A stretch of DNA of 30,849 nucleotides, taken from Mobilitalea sp. (GTDB lineage: Bacteria; Bacillota_A; Clostridia; Lachnospirales; Lachnospiraceae). Positions 7,357 to 15,347 of this stretch are shown here, in pieces. Made by a program: the position numbers and the translations under genes. The notes beneath the pieces are model-generated. The model saw only the letters and a list, made by a program, of their open reading frames with translations, was not told where the DNA came from and did no database searches. The first letter of the stretch is position 1, and every line of letters begins with the position of its first letter. Where the stretch lies: positions 1 through 30,849 of the forward strand of contig JARKQP010000461.1 of NCBI GenBank assembly GCA_029974875.1, read 5' to 3'.

Positions 7357-8622
7357 ATGAAAGTTTTGCTGGTGGATGACCAACAGTCAATTGTGGACAG
7401 CTTAAAGAAAGGGATCTGCTGGGAGCGGATACCTGCGGATAATGTATATACGGCATGCAGCGCAAAGGAAGCCAAGCTTTTAATCATGAATTTTGAGGTG
7501 GATGTCCTTGTGACGGATATTGAAATGCCGGAGGAAAACGGGCTGTCGTTGGTCCAGTGGACAAAGGAGAAATTTCCTGATATCGAGTGCGTGTTCCTGA
7601 CCTCACATGCTGACTTTTCCTATGCCAAGGAGGCAATCCGCATGGGGGGCTTTGATTATATCCTGCAGCCCGCCAGGTTTGAAGAGGTGGAGAACGTATT
7701 AAAGAAGGTATTGGAAAATACAAAAAGGAAGAAGCACCTACATAAGCTCCAGCATTCAAAAAATTATGTGATAAAGCAGAGAAACACTATCCTGGATGCC
7801 ATCATATCCCATATGTCCATGGGAAAAACGGAGGAAGCCGATTATGAGTATGACCATTTTTCGGACCTCTTCCAGTTTGACTATGAAAGCTGCGCCGTTT
7901 ATCCGGCCCTGGTACAGATATTGCGGTGGAAAAGGATCAACAATGCATGGGATGAGAAGCTGGTACGCCTTGTACTAAGCAATGTGATTGAGGAATTATT
8001 TGAAAGCCTGAACGGTAAGGCAGCCATCTCCGGTATGGACCAGGACATGCTCTGGCTGGTCCTGGCAGTGGAGCGGGGGAAAATGGATTTTGGTTTATGG
8101 AAGCAGAGGATGGAGGAATTCTATCAATTCATGGAAGAAAACATGGAATTTAGCCTTGCGGTTTACCCCATAGGGGAAGAAGGGGAGCAAAGGTTCTCAG
8201 CCATCTACAGGAATTTAAGCAGCAGGCTTCAGGGCAACGGCAGTAAAAAAAGCGGGGTATTCTGGGACAGTGCTGGGCAGGAACCGGGAGAACCTGAGGA
8301 AGATATGGTGAAATGTGCGGTCGATTATATTAAAAAGAACCTGCATAAGAATATTACCAGGGCAGAGGTTGCCGACAGGGTGCACCTCCACGAGGACTAC
8401 TTTTCAAAGGTATTCAGGCAGCAGACCGGGGATACCTTTAAGGATTATGTGCAGATGGAGAAGATGAAGCTGGCACAGGAGCTTTTAGTAAAATCCAGGC
8501 TGTCAATCAGTATCATTGCCTCCAAGGTAGGCTATGATAATTTTTCACATTTTTCAAAAATGTTCAAAAAGATAACGAACAGGACACCCTATGAGTACCG
8601 GAAAGAAAATATGAAGCAGTAA
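7357..8622 (+). CDS. YesN-type response regulator with AraC output (sugar module 1)
   Basis: This is a 421-residue regulator. The receiver domain (about 1-120) has the acidic pair D7/D8, phospho-acceptor D54 in VTDIEMP and T82/S83. The invariant lysine expected in the K-P motif is replaced by glutamine (Q104 in YILQPA). The middle segment (about 125-310) is variable. The C-terminal AraC/XylS domain (about 322-421) holds two helix-turn-helix units, including YFSKVFRQQTG and a second-unit ending SHFSKMFKKITNRTPYEYR. The SD GGAGGTG precedes the ATG, and the gene sits 3 nt after the kinase stop, so the two are co-translated. It probably activates the downstream transporter operon. The missing lysine may weaken phosphorylation-linked switching, although similar substitutions occur in this regulator group. 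Confidence 0.9.
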   Translation: MKVLLVDDQQSIVDSLKKGICWERIPADNVYTACSAKEAKLLIMNFEVDVLVTDIEMPEENGLSLVQWTKEKFPDIECVFLTSHADFSYAKEAIRMGGFDYILQPARFEEVENVLKKVLENTKRKKHLHKLQHSKNYVIKQRNTILDAIISHMSMGKTEEADYEYDHFSDLFQFDYESCAVYPALVQILRWKRINNAWDEKLVRLVLSNVIEELFESLNGKAAISGMDQDMLWLVLAVERGKMDFGLWKQRMEEFYQFMEENMEFSLAVYPIGEEGEQRFSAIYRNLSSRLQGNGSKKSGVFWDSAGQEPGEPEEDMVKCAVDYIKKNLHKNITRAEVADRVHLHEDYFSKVFRQQTGDTFKDYVQMEKMKLAQELLVKSRLSISIIASKVGYDNFSHFSKMFKKITNRTPYEYRKENMKQ

Positions 8623-8641
8623 TGTAACAATGAGAGAGTAA

Positions 8642-8740
8642 GTAGGTGGAAAGTACATAAGGGGCAATGCAAGTATGTGGGTAGTAATGCAAGCATACAG
8701 GTAGCGGTGCAAGTATGCCAGATAGCAATAAAAACAGGTG
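8642..8740 (+). repeat. Degenerate 20-bp tandem direct repeats
   Basis: Units with a 20-bp period are aligned at 8661-8680, 8681-8700 and 8701-8720, each carrying GTAG-like bases, then RTGCAAG, then a TATG or CATA-like end. Weaker copies flank them at 8642-8660 and 8721-8740. The period equals about two helical turns. They sit between the response regulator gene and the solute-binding protein gene and have no coding role I can see. Confidence 0.6.
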
Positions 8741-8831
8741 AGCAATAGTAGAGGGGCACATAAATAAAAAGTCAGAAAAGTTATAAATAATGTCACGATA
8801 ATTATAGAAAATATGAAGTGTTGATAAATAG

Positions 8832-8962
8832 TACGGTTAAAACCTCAGAAAAGCTATAATTCATAACAGGAAAATAGCAGATTCCGGCAAGACGGTGTTG
8901 ATATAATAGGCATGTGAAATGGCTGATGATAAGCCGTCAAAAAAAGCGTGGAGGAAAGTATT
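8832..8962 (+). promoter_or_regulatory. Candidate promoter region for solute-binding protein 1
   Basis: TATAAT occurs at 8855-8860 and again at 8902-8907. Neither has a good -35 (TACGGT at 8832-8837 for the first, 17 bp away), as expected for an activator-dependent promoter. A small hairpin (GGCT and AGCC) lies near 8930. The rest of the 340-nt gap from 8623 consists of the tandem repeats and AT-rich DNA. Confidence 0.35.
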
Positions 8963-10468
8963 ATGAAAAAGGTAATTAAAAAAGTAGCAGCCTTGATAAG
9001 CGTACTAGCTATTGTTACTTCTTTTGTGGCATGCGGGGGAAGCGGAAGCGATGCCGGTACGGGTGTTGGTGATGCTTCAAAGGGACAGACAACAGGAAAG
9101 ACAGAAGGAACAGATAAGATCACGGATGTAACGGTATGTATTCCTACAGTTTATGATCTGCCGGATGCCCAGAAGATAGAAGATGCCATTAACAAAATTA
9201 CAGAGGAAAATTACGGGATCCATATGACCCTGTCCTTTGTTTCCATGGGTAATTGGCAGCAGCAGTCCAATTTACTCCTGACAGGCAGTGAGGTAGATGT
9301 AATCGCCTCTTTCATCACTCCCTTATCTACCTATGTAAAAAATGGGCAGTTCCTGGCTCTTGACGATTATTATAACAATGCATCGGATGCTTTTAAAGCC
9401 CTATGGCCCATTGAGGAGCTGAAGGGTACCTCAATTGACGGTAAGATCTATGCAATTCCGAACTTAAGAAATTACGGGAACTATTTTGGATTAAACATTG
9501 ATGCAGAGGTTGCAGGGGAATTCAACATTCAGGATGGCCAAAAGCTTACCATGGAGGATATTGATAAATTTCTGCGTGAGGCCCATGGAAAATACCCGGA
9601 TCGCTATGCCCTTGCGCCGCAGGGTGGAACTACCCTGATTGGCCAGTGGAAATGGGATGGCCTGGGGGATGAAAAATACCTTGGGGTTCTTCCGGACTGC
9701 GGGCAGACGACGACAGTACAGAACCTCTTTGATACGGATGACTTCCGTGAGTTTTGCACCTGGGCCCGCAAATGGTATCAGGACGGCCTGGTTATGCAGG
9801 ATATCTTAAGCAATACACAGCCCTGGCAGACACTGATCGGAAGCAAAAAAGCGGTCTCCTGTTTTGATAACTACGCTGTAAACAAGATCCCTGGAATGAT
9901 CCGTACCATTGTTGTTGACGCATGGTCCGCATCAAATTCCTATGCGGCCTTAAGCTATGCGGTTAATGCAAATACGAAGGTTCCGGAGGCAGCATGGAAG
10001 GCTATGGAGATCCTATATACAGATCAGGATGTATCTATTCTCTTAAACGATGGTATCGAAGGAACCCATTATGTTAAAAACAGCGATGGCACCATCTCAT
10101 TCCCGGAAGGGAAGACCGCAGCTGACTGTGGCTATGGTATGGCTGATTTATATTGGGTTACACCATACTCCGGCAATGCATATCCCTTGGATGTGAATGG
10201 CTCCTCCTTCTTTGAGGATCTGAAGGAGTTCAACCAGAAAACATTGAAATCACAGGGCTTTGGCTTTTCCTTTGATACAAGCAGCGTAGTAGACCAGTAC
10301 ACCGCCTGCATCAATATTATGGATAAATACTATGGAGCCCTGATGGCCGGAACAGTGGATGTTGACAGCACCATTGAACAGGCAAACAAGGAATTTGAGG
10401 CAGCTGGCTTAAATGACATTATCGCGGCAAAGCAACAGCAGCTGGATGCCTATTTAGGAAAGAATTAA
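8963..10468 (+). CDS. LplA-type extracellular solute-binding lipoprotein (module 1)
   Basis: This is a carbohydrate ABC importer binding protein of 501 residues. It has a lipoprotein signal peptide with hydrophobic core (about 5-22) and lipobox FVAC giving lipidated C24, then a Gly/Ser/Thr-rich linker. The body is a family 1 solute-binding fold, and the C-terminal DUF3502-type domain (about 365-501) contains GFGFSFDTS and ends in IAAKQQQLDAYLGKN, both characteristic of LplA relatives. The start at 8963 is preferred to an in-frame GTG at 8948 because GGAGG at 8950-8954 serves it. The protein would be anchored outside the membrane, capturing oligosaccharides for the permeases encoded next. The ligand is unknown. 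A terminator-like hairpin separates it from the permease genes. Confidence 0.9.
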   Translation: MKKVIKKVAALISVLAIVTSFVACGGSGSDAGTGVGDASKGQTTGKTEGTDKITDVTVCIPTVYDLPDAQKIEDAINKITEENYGIHMTLSFVSMGNWQQQSNLLLTGSEVDVIASFITPLSTYVKNGQFLALDDYYNNASDAFKALWPIEELKGTSIDGKIYAIPNLRNYGNYFGLNIDAEVAGEFNIQDGQKLTMEDIDKFLREAHGKYPDRYALAPQGGTTLIGQWKWDGLGDEKYLGVLPDCGQTTTVQNLFDTDDFREFCTWARKWYQDGLVMQDILSNTQPWQTLIGSKKAVSCFDNYAVNKIPGMIRTIVVDAWSASNSYAALSYAVNANTKVPEAAWKAMEILYTDQDVSILLNDGIEGTHYVKNSDGTISFPEGKTAADCGYGMADLYWVTPYSGNAYPLDVNGSSFFEDLKEFNQKTLKSQGFGFSFDTSSVVDQYTACINIMDKYYGALMAGTVDVDSTIEQANKEFEAAGLNDIIAAKQQQLDAYLGKN

Positions 10469-10486
10469 AATGAAATAGAAAAGAGG

Positions 10487-10529
10487 AAAGCCGTTTTTAG
10501 AGAGAAGCCTTCTTTAAAAACGGCTTTTT
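10487..10529 (+). terminator. Intercistronic hairpin after solute-binding protein 1
   Basis: AAAGCCGTTTTTA (10487-10499) pairs perfectly with 10515-10527, followed by a short T run to 10529. Lying between the binding protein and the permeases, it probably causes partial termination and/or protects the upstream mRNA from 3' decay. Confidence 0.75.
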
Positions 10530-10544
10530 AAAAGGAGGAACAGG

Positions 10545-11486
10545 ATGGCGGCAGTGACGGCAGTAAGTGGAAAGAAGCGGAAGCGGGCAAGAAGGAAAAT
10601 GACGCTGGTCTTATTTTCCATGATGTTACCCGGCCTGGTTTATTTATTGATTAATAATTACATGCCATTGGTCGGTTTGCTAATAGCATTCAAAAAGTAT
10701 AATTACAGTGCAGGAATCTGGGGCAGCGAATGGTGCGGGTTCAGCAATTTCACCTATTTATTTAAGACCCAGGATGCTATCAATATTGTCAGAAATACCA
10801 TTGGATACAACTTAGTGTTTATATTGCTGGGAAATGTTGTGGCAGTGGCAGTAGCGGTGATGCTGAATTTCTTGAGGGGAAAGCTGAACAAGAAAATATA
10901 CCAGACGGTAATCTTGATTCCCTTTCTGATCTCCATGGTTGTGGTATCCTATATCGTATATGCGTTCCTCAGCCAGGAAAGCGGTTTCCTCAATAAATTG
11001 ATCGAATCCTTCGGGGGAGAAAAGATCAGCTGGTATACCCAGGCGAAATATTGGCCCTTCATCTTTGTCATCGTCAACCTGTGGAAGGGCTTTGGCTACT
11101 CCAGCATCCTATATTATGCGACCGTAATCGGTATTGATTCCTCCCTGTATGAGGCGGCCACGGTGGACGGCGCCAACAGGTGGAAGCAGGTAGTCCATGT
11201 GACCCTGCCAGGACTTAGGGGGACGATCATTACCATGGTGCTCTTGGCAATTGGCCGCATGTTCTATTCGGACTTCGGCTTGTTCTACCAGGTACCTATG
11301 AGGTCTGGCCTCATATCCTCGGTGACGGATACCATTGACGTGTTCGTATATAAGGGCTTGACACAGCTGAATGATATAGGGCGTGCATCGGCAGCAGGAT
11401 TTTTACAGTCCATCCTGGGCTTTCTCTTAGTGCTCACAGCCAATTATATTGTTCGTAAAATTGATGAAGAGAACGCATTATTCTAA
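10545..11486 (+). CDS. LplB-type ABC sugar permease (module 1)
   Basis: This inner-membrane permease of 313 residues has about six membrane helices, a basic N-terminus (GKKRKRARRK), and the cytoplasmic EAA loop that contacts the ATPase (EAATVDGANRWKQV, starting at E203, then VTLPGL). It belongs to the binding-protein-dependent transport inner-membrane component family, LplB/UgpA side. AAAGGAGG precedes the ATG. The second permease gene starts 16 nt downstream. No ATPase gene is present in the window, so the complex probably uses a shared MsmK/MsmX-type ATPase encoded elsewhere. Together with the upstream lipoprotein it should import an oligosaccharide. Confidence 0.9.
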   Translation: MAAVTAVSGKKRKRARRKMTLVLFSMMLPGLVYLLINNYMPLVGLLIAFKKYNYSAGIWGSEWCGFSNFTYLFKTQDAINIVRNTIGYNLVFILLGNVVAVAVAVMLNFLRGKLNKKIYQTVILIPFLISMVVVSYIVYAFLSQESGFLNKLIESFGGEKISWYTQAKYWPFIFVIVNLWKGFGYSSILYYATVIGIDSSLYEAATVDGANRWKQVVHVTLPGLRGTIITMVLLAIGRMFYSDFGLFYQVPMRSGLISSVTDTIDVFVYKGLTQLNDIGRASAAGFLQSILGFLLVLTANYIVRKIDEENALF

Positions 11487-11502
11487 AAAGGAGGACATTG
11501 GC

Positions 11503-12390
11503 TTGGTAGTTAAAAATAAAAGCGGGCAGATTGCCTTAAACATCATATTCACACTTTTGACAATTGCAGCAGTGGCACCCTTCCTCCTGTTGGTGTCTTC
11601 ATCACTCACGGATGAGGCGACCCTGGTTCGGGACGGTTACAGCTTTTTACCGGGAAAATTTAGCCTGGATGCATATATTTATTTATTTCAAAGCAGCATG
11701 AAAATTATGAAGGGCTATGGAATTACAATTTTGGTTACCTTAATCGGTACGGTCTTAAGCGTATTATTTACGACGCTGTTCGCATACCCTCTTTCAAGGA
11801 AAGAGTTCCCGTTCCGTTATTTTTTCTCATTTTTTGTATTCTTTACAATGCTCTTTAACGGTGGACTGGTTCCCAGTTATATGATGTGGACCCAGACCTT
11901 CCACATCAAGAATACGCTTTGGGCTTTAATATTTCCGGGGCTCCTCATGAATGGCTTTTACATCATCATGATGAGATCCTTCTTTAATGCAAACATACCG
12001 GATGCCCTGGTAGAGGCGGCCAGGATCGATGGCTGCGGCGAATATGGAATCCTGTGGAAGATCGTGCTTCCCTTATCGAAGCCAATGATGGCTACCATAT
12101 CCTTGATGGTGGGATTGGGGTATTGGAACGACTGGATGAATAGTCTCTATTACATTACGGATGAAAAAATATTTAGCATACAGGCTATTTTAAATACAAT
12201 TATATCAAACATCCAATTCCTGCAGAGCAGCCAGGGCTCGTCGGTTGCAAGCGGTGCCGCCGCGGATCTCCCAAGCGTTGGCATACGGATGGCAATTGCC
12301 GTCATTGGGATATTGCCGATTCTGGTGATCTATCCTTTCTTCCAGAAATATTTTGTTAAAGGTATTGTGGTCGGCGGAGTGAAGGGCTAG
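11503..12390 (+). CDS. LplC-type ABC sugar permease (module 1)
   Basis: This second permease subunit of about 295 residues has roughly six transmembrane helices and the EAA loop EAARIDGCGEYGILWK (E171), followed by IVLPLSKP. The end, YPFFQKYFVKGIVVGGVKG, is the conserved C-terminal signature of the LplC/YtcP group. I place the start at a TTG (11503) because AAGGAGG lies 8 nt upstream. An in-frame ATG at 11464 has no SD and would overlap the previous gene by 23 nt, and the longer TTG frame from 11449 is likewise unsupported. It pairs with the LplB-type subunit to form the membrane channel. A strong bidirectional terminator follows. Confidence 0.88.
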   Translation: MVVKNKSGQIALNIIFTLLTIAAVAPFLLLVSSSLTDEATLVRDGYSFLPGKFSLDAYIYLFQSSMKIMKGYGITILVTLIGTVLSVLFTTLFAYPLSRKEFPFRYFFSFFVFFTMLFNGGLVPSYMMWTQTFHIKNTLWALIFPGLLMNGFYIIMMRSFFNANIPDALVEAARIDGCGEYGILWKIVLPLSKPMMATISLMVGLGYWNDWMNSLYYITDEKIFSIQAILNTIISNIQFLQSSQGSSVASGAAADLPSVGIRMAIAVIGILPILVIYPFFQKYFVKGIVVGGVKG

Positions 12391-12406
12391 AGTTGAAGTT
12401 AGCATC

Positions 12407-12451
12407 AAAAAATAACAGAGTATGAGTGAAAATCATACTCTGTTATTTTTT
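12407..12451. terminator. Bidirectional terminator between module 1 and the Uma2 gene
   Basis: A 19-bp perfect stem pairs 12407-12425 with 12433-12451; the core reads AACAGAGTATGA. Six A and six T at the two ends let it stop transcripts from both sides. The same core sequence recurs in the terminator at 23433-23468. Confidence 0.9.
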
Positions 12452-12456
12452 AGCAC

Positions 12457-13023
12457 TCATGAGTTAATCAACTGCTCAATTTCCTTAAAATCGATATAAA
12501 GGTCTTCGTAGATATTCACTTTCACAGTAGAACCGAATGTATAAGGAAGGCTGACAATATCTTCCTCAAAATAATTTACAGATATTGTTCTTCGGTTCGG
12601 ATCTACAATCCAGTACTCACGAACTCCATAATTTTTGTAATAGTAGAGCTTTTTTATCTAATCATCGGAAGCATTTCCGGGCGATACGATTTCAATAATA
12701 AAATCTGGTGCGCCATTGCAGCGTTTTCCGTCCAGCTTATCTTTGTCGCAGACAATTATAATATCAGGTTGAACGATGGTTAGTGGTACATCATTTAGCT
12801 TCACGTCAAAGGGAGCCGGTAAAACTTTGCAAGATCCTTTTCTTTCCTTTACATAAGAATTCAGCATAGAGGAAAGCTCCAGAAGGATCGTTTGATGCAG
12901 CTGTGAAGGACTGGCCATGTATTGGATCTGACCGTCAAAGATCTCTGCCCTTATATCGTTTGGTAATGCTTCGTATTCTTCGATCGTAGTTAGTCGTTGC
13001 TGTGGCTGTGGCAATAGGAACAC
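12457..13023 (-). pseudogene. Uma2-family (DUF820) endonuclease-like gene interrupted by an amber codon
   Basis: On the minus strand the first part reads LTTIEEYEALP, IRAEIFDGQIQYMASPS, IVQPDIIIVCDKDKLDG and PDFIIEIVSPGN, all typical of Uma2 proteins, which have a PD-(D/E)XK nuclease-like fold. The frame then meets TAG at 12658-12660, but the same frame continues with KKLYYYKNYGVREYWIVDPN through to a TGA at 12457-12459, exactly the expected family C-terminus. Relatives have tyrosine (TAC or TAT) where the TAG stands, so one base change explains it. The truncated product lacks the conserved lysine and final strand. The start is uncertain: I use a GTG at 13023; a TTG at 13014 or upstream ATGs are possible. 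The cellular role of Uma2 proteins is unclear. Confidence 0.82.
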
Positions 13024-13116
13024 TTCCTTTCTATTTGGGCAACTTAAACAGCTTATTATAATAAGTGCCATTGATGATGATTTCCTCATGAATTGATTAT
13101 ATAACTTGTCATACAC

Positions 13117-13421
13117 GAAATCAACTCTAACTCAGTTCAAATCATACTATTGTATCAACCCTTGTTGATTATGCACAGAAAAGTATATGAAAAACCGTCT
13201 TATGTAACAAAGAAAAAAATATATTTGAATATTGAAATAATGCTTTGAAAATTAGGATACAAGTACGGAAAATTTTATTAAAATAGACTTAAGTTTATGG
13301 ACAGTAGTATGATCTTTAACCCTGCTTCACTTCTATATAAATCCTTTATAAGTCAAAAAGAGATAAAAATAGTCCGCCACAAAAACTTAAAAATGGCAGG
13401 CTAAATTCTAAATTATGAAGA
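13117..13421. other. AT-rich intergenic region upstream of module 2
   Basis: About 305 nt of AT-rich DNA lie between the divergent Uma2 gene and the module 2 promoter. I see no gene. A loose inverted repeat with GCCA and TGGC arms (about 13376-13398) and several T/A tracts are present. The region could hold activator sites for the second regulator. Confidence 0.4.
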
Positions 13422-13450
13422 TTGTGGTTTATATCCGATTTATTGATAAT
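13422..13450 (+). promoter_or_regulatory. Candidate promoter of sugar module 2
   Basis: TTGTGG (13422-13427) and GATAAT (13445-13450) are 17 bp apart. The -10 is good and the -35 weak, as expected for an activated promoter. Transcription would begin near 13457, just ahead of the leader hairpin. Confidence 0.4.
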
Positions 13451-13467
13451 GAAATAGGCAGGTAAGT

Positions 13468-13511
13468 AAAAGCAATTCATAAGGACAATCAGCTTTAGCA
13501 GGATTGCTTTT
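13468..13511 (+). promoter_or_regulatory. Leader hairpin, possible attenuator
   Basis: AAAAGCAAT (13468-13476) pairs with ATTGCTTTT (13503-13511) around a 26-nt loop, and the right arm ends in a short T run. It lies in the predicted 5' leader, about 30 nt before the SD of the binding-protein gene, and resembles a weak terminator. Confidence 0.45.
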
Positions 13512-13559
13512 ATATTATCTGATAATATTCATGAAAAATTGAAGGAGGGTTTTTGTTTT

Positions 13560-15173
13560 ATGAAATGGAAAAGAGTAATAACAACGGTATGCGTTGCGGC
13601 TTTACTTGTGACAACAATGTCAGGTTGCAGTGGTAAAGCAGGAGAAAAGGGAGGAACCGGCGACAGTCAAAGCACATCGTCCCAGGAAACGGATGGCCAA
13701 ACATCTGGAGGTGCGGAAGCGGAGGTTGAATTACCGGATATTGAAGTTTGGGTGACGAATACAGGTTTCTTACCTGTAGAGAAGGGTGACGAACTGTATA
13801 ACTTCTATAAGGATCAGATTGGTGTGGGAATCATTCATCCTTATGTTGAGTGGAATGGCGGAACTACTTACCAGGAACAATTGAACCTTAGAATTGCAGC
13901 CGGAGAAATGCCGGATATATTCTGCCCCTTTGGAGGAATGGAAGCGGGTCTGATTGAAAGCGGGGCACTTCTTGACTTAACAGACCTATTGCCAAAGTAT
14001 GCACCTAATCTTTGGAACCTGATCCCGGAAGAAATATGGGATGTTATGAGGGCAAATGATCCAAGTGGACAGGGCAGGATATATACAATTCCAAACGTAA
14101 TTAGCTACGGCCGTAATGGAGGGATGATCCGTCAGGATTGGCTGGACGCCCTTGGCCTTAAAATGCCGACTACCCAGGAAGAGTATGTTAATGTGCTGAG
14201 AGCATTCAAGAATGATGATCCTAACGGTAATGGAGTGCAGGATGAGATACCGACAGGCGGCCGTGCTGAAGCCAGGTGGATGGAGCATCTGTTTGGTATG
14301 TATGGTGTAGCTATGTGGGAAGGATATCCGCAATGGGATATTTATGACGGAGAATTGACTTATTCCGCCGTAACCCCCAATATGCGGGCGGCTTTAGAAT
14401 GGATGGCATCCCTTTATGCGGAAGGCCTAATGGATCCGGAAACAGTATTAAATGACAAGGCTGCCTGGGATGGGAAAATTAATTCAAACCTTGTTGGCAG
14501 CTGGTCCCATATTCCACAGGAAGCATATACATATGCAGAAACAATGGAACAGTCAACAGGAGTGAAGCCTGACATTGCTACTCTTCCCGCGATTTCCGCA
14601 CCTGGCTATGAAGGCTTCTATACAGCCTTAAAAGTGAATGGGGTGGGTTTTGTAGTAGCAAATACGGATGATGAAGCTAAAATACAAGCCGTAATGAAAA
14701 TGTTAAACGCTTTTGCTGACCAGTCACTTTGGAATGCATTCTATACAGGAGTTGAAGGAATGCATAGCCAAATGGTTGACGGAGTTTTAAAGAGGCTGCC
14801 CGACGATAAGAAAACCCAGCAGAATTTAGTGCTGACACCATATAACGGAGTGGCTACAGTTGATTTCCAGATCCAATTATTAGAAGGCCAGATGACTCCC
14901 GAGAGAGAATGGTCGGTTTCCCAATCCATACGTGATCTTACAGAAAATCAAAAATATGTAAAATCGATTGCCGGGGATGGTATACCTGCCTCCATCTACA
15001 CGAACCACGAGGATATTCAAAATAGATTTTTATATATTGAATATGCAACGAAAATTATTATCGGTGAATACCCGATTGAAAAGTTTGATGAATTTGTTGA
15101 AAGATGGTATGCGTCAGGTGGGGAAGAAGTAACAAAAGCTGCGAGAGAATGGTATCAGTCAGTTAATAAATAG
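13560..15173 (+). CDS. Extracellular solute-binding lipoprotein (module 2)
   Basis: This is a binding protein of 537 residues for a carbohydrate importer. The signal peptide ends in lipobox MSGC (lipidated C23), followed by a low-complexity linker rich in S, T, G and Q (about 24-55) and a family 1 solute-binding fold. Landmarks are RIAAGEMPDIFCPFGG, YTIPNVISYGRNG, a calcium-site-like NDDPNGNGVQDEIP loop and aromatic surface patches (RWMEHLFGMYG). This YtcQ/LipO-like type is longer than the module 1 protein and not closely similar, so it likely binds a different oligosaccharide. AAGGAGGG at 13542-13549 supports the ATG at 13560 over the in-frame TTG at 13539. It starts the operon that continues with two permeases, a kinase and a regulator. 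Confidence 0.9.
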   Translation: MKWKRVITTVCVAALLVTTMSGCSGKAGEKGGTGDSQSTSSQETDGQTSGGAEAEVELPDIEVWVTNTGFLPVEKGDELYNFYKDQIGVGIIHPYVEWNGGTTYQEQLNLRIAAGEMPDIFCPFGGMEAGLIESGALLDLTDLLPKYAPNLWNLIPEEIWDVMRANDPSGQGRIYTIPNVISYGRNGGMIRQDWLDALGLKMPTTQEEYVNVLRAFKNDDPNGNGVQDEIPTGGRAEARWMEHLFGMYGVAMWEGYPQWDIYDGELTYSAVTPNMRAALEWMASLYAEGLMDPETVLNDKAAWDGKINSNLVGSWSHIPQEAYTYAETMEQSTGVKPDIATLPAISAPGYEGFYTALKVNGVGFVVANTDDEAKIQAVMKMLNAFADQSLWNAFYTGVEGMHSQMVDGVLKRLPDDKKTQQNLVLTPYNGVATVDFQIQLLEGQMTPEREWSVSQSIRDLTENQKYVKSIAGDGIPASIYTNHEDIQNRFLYIEYATKIIIGEYPIEKFDEFVERWYASGGEEVTKAAREWYQSVNK

Positions 15174-15196
15174 TATACTGAAAAAGGCTTCATTAC

Positions 15197-15242
15197 CAAG
15201 GGGAAACTGGAATGATTTTATCAGTCTGGTTTCCCTTGTTTT
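15197..15242 (+). terminator. Intercistronic hairpin after solute-binding protein 2
   Basis: CAAGGGGAAAC (15197-15207) pairs with GTTTCCCTTG (15229-15238) with one bulged G, followed by TTTT. It occupies the same relative place as the hairpin in module 1. The remaining 100 nt to the permease gene shows nothing else. Confidence 0.6.
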
Positions 15243-15347
15243 GGGATAAAGAATCCTTAAAAAGCTCATGGAAAAAATATAAAACGCACATTGTGGTTAT
15301 TCGTTGGATAATAGATAATTTAGAAAAGTTATTTACAGGAGGTCTAT

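Noticed and set aside
8642..8740. 20-bp repeats considered as a CRISPR array
   Set aside because: The units abut without unique spacers, are degenerate, and no cas gene is present.
8554..8796. Hydrophobic minus-strand frame overlapping the response regulator end and the 20-bp repeats
   Set aside because: No RBS; the hydrophobic content follows from A- and G-rich plus-strand sequence read backwards.
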